15,383 nt of DNA from Deltaproteobacteria bacterium (lineage in GTDB: Bacteria; Myxococcota; Myxococcia; Myxococcales; Myxococcaceae). This document shows, one piece after another, positions 1 through 7,002 of this stretch. The stretch's first letter is position 1, and each line of letters begins with the position of its first letter. Made by a program: the position numbers and the translations under genes. The stretch is taken from contig VGRA01000009.1 in NCBI GenBank assembly GCA_016875515.1, positions 1 through 15,383 on the forward strand, in the 5' to 3' direction. The notes beneath the pieces were generated by a model. The model did no database searches. It was given only the letters and a program-made list of their open reading frames with translations, and was not told where the DNA came from.

Positions 1-254
1 GAGCTCGCGGTTCTCCCGCTCCAGTTCCTTCAGCCGCTCCTGCTCGCTCCTCGTCAGCCCGGGCCGCTTGCCAGCGTTCCGCTCCGCCTGCCGCACCCTC
101 TTGCGCAGCGTCTCCGCCGTGCAGCCGATCTGCGCTGCGACCGATGAGATCGCCGCCCACCCCGGCGAGTGCCCCTACAGGCTTTCGGCGACCAGCCTCA
201 CCGCTCGCTCTCGGACCTCAACTGGGAACTTCCCCCGCTTCTCGAGGGCTCCAT
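1..254 (-). pseudogene. IS3-family transposase OrfA, broken
   Basis: In the minus-strand frame ending at base 1 the protein reads FPVEVRERAVRLVAESL, then a stop, then GHSPGWAAISSVAAQIGCTA, and on through TLRKRVRQAE to a Leu/Glu-rich coiled segment (ELERENREL). This is the classic OrfA pattern: a helix-turn-helix of the IS3/IS911 type followed by a leucine zipper that leads into the programmed frameshift to OrfB. Two defects are visible. A TAG at 177-175 replaces what is normally a Gln or similar codon. The only nearby ATG (254) is out of frame with the conserved N-terminus. The copy therefore looks inactive unless the amber codon is suppressed. The family call is secure; inactivity is an inference from the two lesions. 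Confidence 0.8.
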
Positions 255-296
255 CCTCTCAACTGCTGGAGCCTCCGCGAAATCCGGGGCGGTTCA
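1..296 (-). mobile_element. IS3-family insertion sequence, left end (partial)
   Basis: Read on the minus strand, the segment starts at 296 with TGAACCGCCCCGGATTTCGC, a typical IS3-family terminal inverted repeat (TGAACC followed by a C/G-rich stretch). About 40 bases later comes an orfA-type transposase reading frame, which runs off the window at base 1. Only this end of the element is visible, so its other end, orfB and any target-site duplication cannot be checked. The element belongs to a different IS3 subgroup from the remnant at 939-1352, because the terminal sequences differ. Confidence 0.75.
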
Positions 297-360
297 CCGC
301 CGCTCGGAGAAGTCCTGCCGAGCTGCCTGACCGCCACCTCCGCAGACCACGAAAGGTGAT

Positions 361-795
361 TCAAAGGAACCGCAAGACCAGGCCGATGATGAGGAGAATG
401 GCGCCGAATAGGATGTGGATGGTGCCCACGTCGGTGAAGGGGAAGGACTTCACGGCACCCGGTACGGACTGCTCGAGCGTCAGGCCGAAGTCAACCTTGT
501 CGCCGACGCTTTTGCCTGCGAATTCCGTCCGTCCCCCGGAATTGAAACTCCTGAAGGTCTCGCGCTTGAGCTGGCCTGTCGGGTCCTTGAACTCGACGAC
601 GATCCCTGGCCCGGCAGACGGCCTGCGACTCTCGTCGCCCGGCAGCGGCACCTCTACCTCGACGACTACGCCGCTCACGCGCCATTGGTACGGCGACGCG
701 AACGCGTCCTTGAGGTTCATCACCAGTGACAGGCCGAGCGTCCCGGTGACGAGCAGCGAGCCGATGAGCAGGGTAACCTTCAAAGCGAAGAGCAT
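361..795 (-). CDS. DUF3592-like two-TM membrane protein
   Basis: This 144-residue protein starts at the ATG at 795 and not at an upstream ATG at 900, because a strong ribosome-binding site (GGAGG, 800-804) sits five bases before it. The first ~25 residues (LFALKVTLLIGSLLVTGTLG) form a membrane segment. A soluble beta-rich middle of about 90 residues follows, and the last ~20 residues (GTIHILFGAILLIIGLVLRF) form a second membrane segment. This layout of TM, extracytoplasmic domain and TM, with a middle of the form VxGVVVEVEVP...VEFKDPTG...F..G..VGDKVDF, matches DUF3592-type proteins of unknown function. It lies between two IS3 remnants with no partner gene. It looks intact. The function is unknown. 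Confidence 0.75.
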   Translation of the reverse strand: MLFALKVTLLIGSLLVTGTLGLSLVMNLKDAFASPYQWRVSGVVVEVEVPLPGDESRRPSAGPGIVVEFKDPTGQLKRETFRSFNSGGRTEFAGKSVGDKVDFGLTLEQSVPGAVKSFPFTDVGTIHILFGAILLIIGLVLRFL

Positions 796-799
796 GCGT

Positions 800-804
800 C
801 CTCC
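800..804 (-). promoter_or_regulatory. Shine-Dalgarno GGAGG fixing the start at 795
   Basis: The minus strand reads GGAGGACGCATG, so a perfect GGAGG lies five bases upstream of the ATG at 795. No comparable site precedes the upstream in-frame ATG at 900. This decides the start of the DUF3592-like gene. Confidence 0.75.
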
Positions 805-938
805 GAAGGCATCCACGTTACCCAAAGTCACTCGCTGGAGGTTGGCAGCCTCTGCAGGCGTTCGAGAAGAAAAAAGCGTCAGCGCATGGGAGAACGGCAT
901 CCATCCGGAGGTGCGCGAACGCGCAGGCGGAGTAGGCC

Positions 939-1352
939 TGACCCGGCTGCGTGGACAGTGTAGATGAGTCGGCTCATACCGCCATCTTCAGCAGCGCGAG
1001 GGTACTGGGTTGATGACCTCCCTGGCGAGTCGAGACGTGTCGCCCGCCGGAGTAAGCGCAGCGAGCGGAGGTTCCCAGGGTTACGCCGCTGCCCGCACCA
1101 GGCGCAGGTTCCGCTCGAACCCCGTCGGGGACGCGTAGTCCAGGAACGAGTGCATCCGCTCATGGTTGAAGAAGACCTCGATGTCGTCGAAGAGCTTCCG
1201 GCGGGCGTCCTCCGGGCCAGCGACGTGCTCGCCCAGTTCTGCCTTGGGGTGCTGTTCCAGCTCTCCACGGCCGCATTGTCGAGGCAGTTTCCCCGCTGGC
1301 TCATGCTGCAGGTGATCCCGTTCGCCTCGAGGGCGTCCCGGTAGTCCTCGCT
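939..1352 (-). mobile_element. IS3-type element remnant (3' half with terminal repeat)
   Basis: The plus strand at 939 reads TGACCCGGCTGCGTGGACAG, which resembles the terminal repeat of IS3-family elements of the TGACC...GTGGACAG type. Moving right, an apparently non-coding 3' region leads to the orfB stop at 1081-1083, followed by the C-terminal third of orfB up to 1352. There the IS sequence stops abruptly and a host gene fragment begins. OrfA and the front of orfB are absent, so this is a dead fragment. The outer boundary at 939 is less certain than the inner one. Confidence 0.6.
1081..1352 (-). pseudogene. IS3-family transposase OrfB, C-terminal fragment, frameshifted
   Basis: From 1352 downward the minus strand encodes SEDYRDALEANGITCSMSQR, then GNCLDNAAVESWNST in one frame. 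It continues KAELGEHVAGPEDARRKLFD, DIEVFFNHERMHSFLDYASP and TGFERNLRLVRAAA in the neighbouring frame. These are the rve-domain signatures of IS3 OrfB: the SMSQRGNCLDNA block with its Asn/Asp, the catalytic Glu of AVESW and the HERMHS..Y.SP tail. The frame changes near 1245-1248, where ACCCCAAGG appears in place of the expected ACC-CTC-AAG, consistent with loss of one base. The first two catalytic Asp residues are missing with the N-terminal part. The fragment is inactive. Confidence 0.82.
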
Positions 1353-1597
1353 TCAGCCGGGAGGCCGAGACCGTGGAGGGCGAGCGGCTCCACGCGGACG
1401 TCGCCGGCACGTCGGGTCCCGGCTACGGGGAGACGGCGAAGATGCTGTCGGAGTCTGCCCTCTGTCTCGCGCTGGACGAGGCGAAGCTGCCGCAGGTTTC
1501 GGGCGTGCTGACGCCAGCGACAGCCCTGGGCATGGTGTTGGTGGACCGCTTGCGCGCCGCGGGGATGACCTTCGCGCCGCAGGCCGGCGCGCGCTGA
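1352..1597 (+). pseudogene. Saccharopine dehydrogenase-like protein, C-terminal fragment
   Basis: The plus-strand frame ending at TGA 1595-1597 is open from the IS junction and encodes about 81 residues, including SGPGYGETAKMLSESALCLA and GVLTPATALGMVLVDRLRAA ending GMTF. This is the C-terminal signature of the saccharopine-dehydrogenase/trans-acting enoyl reductase family (NADP-dependent oxidoreductases, usually ~390-420 residues). The Rossmann domain with its N-terminal GxGxxG and the middle of the protein are absent. The sequence upstream of 1352 is IS3 orfB on the other strand. The GTG at 1373 could be called as a start but would give only 74 residues. The sequence suggests that an IS-associated deletion removed the front of the gene. 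Confidence 0.75.
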
Positions 1598-1600
1598 GCC

Positions 1601-1613
1601 GTGGCCGGGCCAC
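1601..1613. terminator. Small hairpin between convergent genes
   Basis: GTGGC-CGG-GCCAC forms a perfect 5-bp stem with a 3-base loop in the 22-base gap between two convergent stops (1597 and 1620). No T-run follows, so this is only a weak terminator candidate. Confidence 0.25.
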
Positions 1614-1619
1614 CCACCG

Positions 1620-2708
1620 TCACAGCCGCCGCAGCGAAAGCAGGGCCCTCCGCATGGCGGACACAGCCGCGGAGTTCTTCAGGTCCACGCCCCTCGCGCG
1701 CACCTCGGTGAAGGTGTTGCCGCGCGCGTAGTGCAAGGTGACACCGGTCACGTCCCAGTGGTCCACCTGCCACACCGCCGCGTCCGGGTCCCCGGCAATG
1801 GGCTCGAGGCGCCCCGCGAGGTGCTTGCGCAATTGCTCGCGGTTGGTGGCGGGCGCACCGGTGGTCATCACCACGTGGTTCAGCACGACGGAGCGCAGCC
1901 CCTTCTCCTCGCGCCAGGTGCAGGACTGGCTGCTGCCTCCGCTGAACGCGAGCTCGGTGCCGCGGCCGGCCCCCACCGGGAAGCCGAGCGCCTGCCGGAG
2001 CTCGGCGCCCGAGAAGAGGCAGGCCGCCGGAGAGTCACGGGGGCCGTCCGCAGGCACGGGTGCAGCCTCCGCGGCAACAGGCGTCGTCTCCTCCCCCGCC
2101 GCCGCCGAGGCGGCCGTGAACGTGGCGAAGCGGCCCTTGTCCGCCAACACCGCCCCGGCCGGGGCCGCCGCGCCCATGACCGTCACCCCCTTCGCCGCGT
2201 CACCGCGGCCCAGGAAGCCGATGTCGCTCGGCAACTTCACCGTCACCGGCGCCTTGCCCGAGCGGCTGAAGAGATCCAGCGCGTCCCCGTTTCCCATGTT
2301 GCCGAGCACCACATGGACGGTCACCGTGCCACCTTCGGCCGCCAGGATGCGCGCCAGGGCCCTCGGCGGGAACGTAGCGAGCGCAGCCTCGGCCTCGCGC
2401 CACGAGGCGAACTGGCCGCACTGGGCGAGCAGCGCCCCCGCCGGGGGAACCGCCCCGGGGAGGCTGATGCCGGCCACGCGGTCACCCTTGTTCAAGAGGT
2501 CGACGGGAAGGACGGGCCTGGCGAGCCGCTTGCCGGCCTCGCTCCAGCGCTCGACCTCGTCTCCCACGGTGAGGTACCCCTCGAGGACCTCGAGGGTGAC
2601 GGTCCTCCCCTCCACGGACACCACCCGGGCCAGGGTCCGGCGCGGCTGCGCGGCGGCGAGCGTGGAGAGCGAGAGGACGAGCAGCGACGCGACGCGAAGC
2701 AGGTTCAT
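1620..2708 (-). CDS. Secreted protein with internally duplicated domain
   Basis: The protein has 362 residues and I do not recognise a named family. It begins with a clear Sec signal peptide (LLRVASLLVLSLSTLAAA, likely cut near residue 20). Residues ~26-102 and ~118-197 are two copies of one domain. Both begin LAR(V/I)..(E)G.TVT and share D...GD......SGK, LP.D...(K/R)GD, G......PAGA(L/V)LA..G.FA. An Ala/Pro linker (~200-225) leads to a C-terminal domain (~226-362) with Cys230 and Cys263 spaced as in small secreted domains of the DUF3558 type; that resemblance is weak. The gene is divergent from the Kelch gene, with 110 bases between the starts. No strong ribosome-binding site is seen before ATG 2708. 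It probably acts in the periplasm or outside the cell. Confidence 0.75.
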   Translation of the reverse strand: MNLLRVASLLVLSLSTLAAAQPRRTLARVVSVEGRTVTLEVLEGYLTVGDEVERWSEAGKRLARPVLPVDLLNKGDRVAGISLPGAVPPAGALLAQCGQFASWREAEAALATFPPRALARILAAEGGTVTVHVVLGNMGNGDALDLFSRSGKAPVTVKLPSDIGFLGRGDAAKGVTVMGAAAPAGAVLADKGRFATFTAASAAAGEETTPVAAEAAPVPADGPRDSPAACLFSGAELRQALGFPVGAGRGTELAFSGGSSQSCTWREEKGLRSVVLNHVVMTTGAPATNREQLRKHLAGRLEPIAGDPDAAVWQVDHWDVTGVTLHYARGNTFTEVRARGVDLKNSAAVSAMRRALLSLRRL

Positions 2709-2743
2709 GCCGCGGGACCTATGTCATCGGCAGGGAGCACGTC

Positions 2744-2779
2744 CCGAATTCCGGAGCCGGCGGGACCGCCCGGATTCGG
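2744..2779. promoter_or_regulatory. Near-palindrome in a divergent promoter region
   Basis: CCGAATTCCGG (2744-2754) and CCGGATTCGG (2770-2779) form an inverted repeat, complementary except for one extra T in the left arm, with 15 bases between the arms. It lies in the 110-base gap between two divergently transcribed genes (starts at 2708 and 2819), where a shared operator would be expected. No regulator gene is adjacent, so any binding protein is unknown. Confidence 0.3.
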
Positions 2780-2818
2780 ACTTCCAACGCCCCGGTCCGC
2801 CGTTGCACCACGGGCTCC

Positions 2819-5031
2819 ATGTCCACCCTCCGCGTATTGCCGTGCCTGGCCTTCGCCTCCTGCACCACCGGCGTTCCCGGTGGAGCTGCGGACGTGGTCA
2901 CCGTCGCCCGGCAGGATCCCATTGACTGGATCCCCACGTGGACCCCGCTGACTCCCGCCGCGGGCCCGGACGCGCGTGGCGAGGCGCCACTCGCCGGTGA
3001 TGCCGCCAGCAAACAGCTCGTCCTCTTCGGCAGCCTCGGAAAGGGCGCCGCGCTGTCCGACACGTGGCTGTGGGCGGGCTCCTCCTGGACGCAGGCCACT
3101 CCGTCGCTGGGCCCCGCCCCGCGGGGAGCCCACGCGCTCGCGCATGACACGGTTTGCCAGGCGGTCGTCCTCTCTGGCGGCGGAGACGAAACGGGCAACG
3201 TGTTCCAGGACACGTGGCTGTGGGACGGCGCCTCCTGGATGACACCGCAGGTGCCCGGCCCCACCGGGCGCAGCCACGCCGCGGCGGCGTTCGGCGAGAA
3301 GCGGGGGCAATTGGTTCTCTTTGGCGGGCGCGGACCCGGGCCCGGGGGAACGGTCCTCGGGGACACCTGTCTGTGGAATGGCAGCGGCTGGACCCAGGCC
3401 ACCGCGTCCACCGCCCCCTCGCCCCGCTGGGGCGCAACCATGGCCTACGATCCAACCAACGTGAGTGTCGTCCTGTTCGGCGGCGCGGGCGGTGGAACGG
3501 GCAACGACCCAGATACCTGGGTGTGGGGCGGGACCGGCTGGACCAGGGCCACGCCCACCGTCTCCCCCCCCCGGTGCGGGCAAACGCCGCGCTCGCATTC
3601 CACCCCGGACTCGGCAAGGTGCTGCTGTTCGGAGGGGGCGTGGGGCAGAGCGATGCGGACCTCCGGGCCGGCCAGCTGGGAGACACGTGGGCCTGGAACG
3701 GGGTGGACTGGGGAGAGGTGGGGCAGTTCGCTTCGGGACTGTCCGGTGCGGGGCTCGCCTACCCGTCAGATGGCGCGCGGCTGATCCGCTTCGGCGGTTG
3801 GTCGGGCGGGGTGCCGAGCGCCGCGAGCGCCACGCTGGAGTCGTTGCGGACCCGGGGCTCGGGGTGCTCGGCTGCGGCCGAGTGCGCCCCGGGGCACTGC
3901 GTGGACGGGGTCTGCTGCGGCACGGCATGCGCGGGCGGTCCGGCGGACTGCCAGGCGTGCGCCATCTCGGCGGGCGGCACGGCGGACGGCACCTGCACGC
4001 CGCTCACGGGCACGGCCTGCGACGACCAGGACGCCTGCACCACCGCGGACACCTGCAGCCAGGGGACCTGCCTCGGGGGCGTCAGTCCCTGTGCCTCGGG
4101 CTCCGCCTGCACCAGCGGCCCCAACGGCCCCACGTGCGGCAGCTGTCCCGCCGGGACCTGGTCCACGGACGGCTCCGGCGCCGCGGCCTGCGTCCCGTGT
4201 GATGCCGGGTTCTTCTCCAGCGCAGGCGCCACGTCCTGCTCGCCGTGTCCCTTCGGCCAGTTCTCCTCGTTCGCGGGCGCCGCCGCGTGCACCTCCTGCC
4301 TACCGGGCACGTTCGCGGACACGAGCGGCGCCATGGGCTGTGTACCGTGCCCCGCCGGCACCCACTCGCCCGTCGCAGGCTCCGCGGCCTGCACGCCGTG
4401 CGCTGCCGGCAGCTTCAGCACGGTCTCCGGCGCCGCGGCCTGCACGCCCGCCACGCGCTGCCCCGCCGGGACGAGGGAGGACAGCGCGCCCTCCGCCACC
4501 AACGACCGCACCTGTACGCCGTGCGCGGCGGGCACCTTCACCGCCACGGCGGGCGCGTTGGTCTGCACCGCCTGCCCCGCGGGCACCACCTCCGTGGCCG
4601 GCGCGAGCGCCTGCACCCCCTGCCCCGCCGGCGCCTCCGCTTCCGCCGACGACACGGCCTGCACCCCGTGCGCGGCGGGCACCTTCACCGCCACCGCGGG
4701 CGCGTTGGCCTGCACCGACTGCCCCGCAGGCACCACCTCCGTGGCCACCTCGAGCGCCTGCGCCCCCTGCCTCGCCGGCTTCTTCTCCACCGCGGGGGCA
4801 GCCGCCTGCTCCCCGTGCGCTCCCGGAAGCTTCTCCTCGTCCTCTGGCGCCGCGGCCTGCACGCCCGCCCTGCCCTGCCCCGCCGGGACGAGGGAGAGAA
4901 GCGCGCCCACCGCCACCTCCGACCGCGCCTGTACGCCGTGCGCGGCCGGCACCTCCGCCGCCACCGCCGGCGCCGCGGCATGCACGGCGTGCGCTGTGGT
5001 GGTGGCTGCTCTCGCTGGTGCCCGCGTGTGA
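2819..5031 (+). CDS. Kelch / Cys-rich / ephrin-receptor-like secreted protein, frame broken at a C9 tract
   Basis: The gene starts at ATG 2819 with a short signal sequence (LRVLPCLAFASC, possibly a lipobox). Five to six Kelch-type repeats follow, each with DTWLWxGxxW and VLFGG motifs. After the frame change comes a Cys-rich module of a kind common in myxobacteria (CVDGVCCGTACAGGPADCQA). The C-terminal ~280 residues hold about 16 ephrin-receptor-like (GCC2/GCC3-type) repeats of the form CxxCPAGTFxxxxGAxxC, ending at TGA 5029-5031. Reading passes from the ATG frame to the next frame at the run of nine C (3564-3572). Seven or ten C would restore one ~735-residue protein; as written, the product stops in Kelch repeat material. 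Likely role: a cell-surface or released adhesion/recognition protein. No MYXO-CTERM tail is visible; the tail is AVVVAALAGARV. Confidence 0.72.
3564..3572 (+). repeat. Homopolymer C9 at the frame break
   Basis: Nine consecutive C follow TCT inside a Kelch-repeat coding region. Upstream, the Kelch protein is in the frame of the ATG at 2819. Downstream, the continuation (VRANAALAFHPG, VLLFGGG) is in the neighbouring frame. A tract of seven or ten C would join them. Such tracts are prone to replication slippage and also to sequencing error. Confidence 0.9.
4135..4992 (+). repeat. Tandem ephrin-receptor-like coding repeats
   Basis: About 16 units of roughly 16-17 codons (two longer, ~24 codons) run head to tail, each carrying a CxxC pair. 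Some DNA copies are nearly identical. One ~80-base block at 4516-4599 recurs at about 4664-4746. A ~105-base block at about 4429-4536 recurs at about 4846-4953 with moderate divergence. This arrangement indicates duplication by unequal recombination, so copy number may vary between strains. Confidence 0.75.
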
Positions 5032-5799
5032 CGTGCGCCCCCTTCCCGCACCGCAGCAGGAGGTGGAGCTGGCGGAGGTGAACGCCGGGGGCCGGGACGG
5101 GGCAGCGCGCGCGGGCGGACGGAGGGCAACGCCGGACGAGGAGAAGCTGCTCGCCGGGCGCGGGGCCGGAGGGGGGCCGCTTCCCCGCGGTGCGGTGGGC
5201 GAGTCGGTGGCGGTGGATTTTCGGACGGGGGCGCGGCGGCGGCGGGCGGCGGCGGGCCGGGGCTGGGTGCCGGAACGGATCCCCTGACGCGCACCGTGCT
5301 GCAGGACCTGCTGCTCGAGGCGCCTGAAGGGTACCGGCGCGCCGTGACGGAGAGCCATGCCCACGCGGGACCTCGCGACGATGCCGCGGGGCTCCTGATG
5401 CACGGGGCTTTCACCGAGGCGATGTACCGCCCGGTTGCCCCGGGGCGGCCCACCTACACCCTCTCGATCAGCGACCTGACCGCCCAGCTGGGGCCCACGG
5501 CGACCGACCAGTTGATCTCGGAGATTGCCCAGACGGGCGGCGAGCGCGAGCGGAGGGGAGGGCGGCTGCAGCGGCGGGTGACGGAGGAGGGCGAGCACAT
5601 CCTCGCGACCGAGTTCGAAACGCACGCCGATCCTGCCCGGCGGCAGGCCCGCGCGGAGTGGGTGGTCGGCCGGCGGTACAAGGTGACGGCGACCGCGCAG
5701 GGGGAAAGGCTTGAGGCGTTGCTGCGCTGGGCAGGCCAGGTGGACCTGGCCGCCCTGGAGGCACGCGCGAAGGCGCAGAGGCCGGTCGAGCAGGGGCGC
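4994..5799 (+). pseudogene. Probable lipoprotein gene, frameshifted and without a stop
   Basis: Two adjacent frames show genuine codon use (third positions mostly G/C). From 4994 one frame reads LWWWLLSLVPACDVRPLPAP, a good lipoprotein signal with lipobox LVPAC, and continues EVELAEVN...DEEKLLAG...GESVAVDFRTG up to about 5230. From about 5236 the next frame takes over after a GGC-rich run (GAGTDPLTRTVLQDLLLEAP) and continues through TYTLSISDLTAQLGPTATDQ and WVVGRRYKVTATAQGERLEA to VDLAALEARAKAQRP near 5790. Neither half has a proper start or stop. No ATG, GTG or TTG lies before the signal in that frame (only CTG 4994; an ATG at 4980 is one frame off). No stop occurs in any plus frame until 5931, inside the convergent sensor gene. 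I do not recognise the family. It overlaps the end of the Kelch gene by ~38 bases. Confidence 0.5.
5231..5258 (+). repeat. GGC-rich simple run at a frame change
   Basis: The stretch is a near-uninterrupted series of GCG/GGC triplets with single-base interruptions. The coding signal of the probable lipoprotein gene moves from one plus-strand frame to another across it, as expected for a slippage or sequencing error in low-complexity GC-rich DNA. Confidence 0.6.
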
Positions 5800-6912
5800 C
5801 TACTTCGCAGCCGCCCGCGCCTCGATCTCGGACACAACCCGGCGGTCCCGCGCGAGCGGCTCCAGTCGGACCTGCTCTGTCACGTCGCGCAGGACCACGA
5901 CCGCGCCCACCGGGTCGCCGCTCCGGTTGCTGACCAGGTTCACCACGCGCTCGTACCAGGCAACCCTTCCCCCGTCTTCGAACGCGAAGGGACGGGTGCC
6001 CTCCGCCTTCGGGACCGGAGAGGGAGGCAGCAGGCGCTTCCACGGTTCGGCGATGACCTCGCTGGCCGGCTCGCCCAGGGCCCGCGGCAGCTCGAGCCCG
6101 AGCGTCTCGGCGGCGGTCCTGTTTGCGCCCGCGAGCCGCCCGACGCTGTCCAGCACGAGCACCGCCCAGGGCAAGTTCGTGACGACGGCCGCGTGGGCAA
6201 TGGGCACGAGGGAAAGGGTCCCGTACCGGAAGAGCGACCACATCCAGCCGCGGCAGGTCACGGCGAGAAAGAGGGGCGCGAGGTTGATCCCCGGCAGAGG
6301 CCCCACGCCGAGGTTGTGCGCCAGGTAGAAGGGGAGCGGGAGCAGGCAAGTCCACGGCATCAGCGTCACCTGCTTGCGCAAGACGGGGGAGTCATGGCGC
6401 AAGGCCTGCACGACGATCACCGCGCCGAAGAGCGAGATCCCGAAGCCCACCGCGGCCTGGAGGGCGCCCAGTGGGCCCATGCGCTCCCTGAGGAGCCCCA
6501 GTCCCCGCGCGTGCTCGGTCTCGAAGCCATGCCTGAAGAGCCGATGCTGGTCCATGGTGAGCGCAAGCGGAACGGAGAGTACCGGGACCGCCAGCAGGGC
6601 CGCCCAGGCCTTGCGGCTGAGCCACCGGGGTTCACCGATGACGGACTGCACCAGCGCCAGGCCCGCGGGGGGAACGAACGGGACGAACAGGAACCTGCAC
6701 TTGAACCAGAACACCTTCGCTTCGAGTCCGCTTGCCCGCAGCTCCTGGCCGGACGCGAAGGCCCAGCCCACTGCGAGGATCATGCTCAGGGCGAGCAGGC
6801 GCGCGGTCTTCGCCTGCGACCGCACGAGCGCGAACAGGCCGAGCACGAGGCTCAGGCCGATGCTCGCGAAAACGAGGGCTGGGAACCACGCGGAGAAGGG
6901 AATGACTGGCAC
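5800..6912 (-). CDS. 7TM-PAS sensor protein lacking an output domain
   Basis: The protein has 370 residues from a GTG start at 6912. Residues ~8-232 hold seven hydrophobic segments in the pattern of the histidine-kinase 7TM sensor domain (HisKA_7TM type), including the Trp/Phe-rich FWFKCRFLFVPFVPPAGLAL segment. A PAS domain follows (~240-345: NLPWAVLVLDSVGRLAGANR, ending VVVLRDVTEQVRL). In the family this is normally followed by a HisKA/HATPase kinase or a GGDEF domain. Here the protein ends 24 residues later at TAG 5800-5802. No kinase motifs (H-box, N-box, G-box) occur in any frame beyond. It may be truncated or a stand-alone sensor. It sits 90 bases downstream of the lipoprotein of the TonB-receptor unit on the same strand, which suggests co-expression. 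Confidence 0.75.
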   Translation of the reverse strand: MPVIPFSAWFPALVFASIGLSLVLGLFALVRSQAKTARLLALSMILAVGWAFASGQELRASGLEAKVFWFKCRFLFVPFVPPAGLALVQSVIGEPRWLSRKAWAALLAVPVLSVPLALTMDQHRLFRHGFETEHARGLGLLRERMGPLGALQAAVGFGISLFGAVIVVQALRHDSPVLRKQVTLMPWTCLLPLPFYLAHNLGVGPLPGINLAPLFLAVTCRGWMWSLFRYGTLSLVPIAHAAVVTNLPWAVLVLDSVGRLAGANRTAAETLGLELPRALGEPASEVIAEPWKRLLPPSPVPKAEGTRPFAFEDGGRVAWYERVVNLVSNRSGDPVGAVVVLRDVTEQVRLEPLARDRRVVSEIEARAAAK

Positions 6913-7002
6913 TCGCGGGCGCGGCGTTTCACGTCACCCCGGCGAGAGCGGTGGGGCAGGCCGTTACAGACCTGCATTCCAGCCAACGCTGACCCCGGCT
7001 CC

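Noticed and set aside
361..900. Longer DUF3592-like protein starting at 900
   Set aside because: The extra 35 residues have no coding support, and the perfect GGAGG precedes the ATG at 795.
1..1352. Composite transposon carrying the DUF3592-like gene
   Set aside because: The two IS3-type ends differ and the right-hand element is only a 3' fragment, so there is no matching pair of elements.
1731..2951. Two overlapping ~400-codon plus-strand frames
   Set aside because: Shadows of the minus-strand secreted protein, with no signal, domain or start site support.
4138..4992. CRISPR-like array
   Set aside because: The repeats are coding, in frame, with conserved Cys codons and no unique spacers between identical repeats.
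3759..5453. 564-codon minus-strand frame with regular AxVxAAxxHxxQ pattern
   Set aside because: The periodicity only mirrors the ephrin-receptor-like repeats on the plus strand, whose Cys pattern is the meaningful one.
5800..6912. Full sensor histidine kinase
   Set aside because: No phosphoacceptor His box or ATP-binding N/G boxes occur after the PAS domain in any frame.
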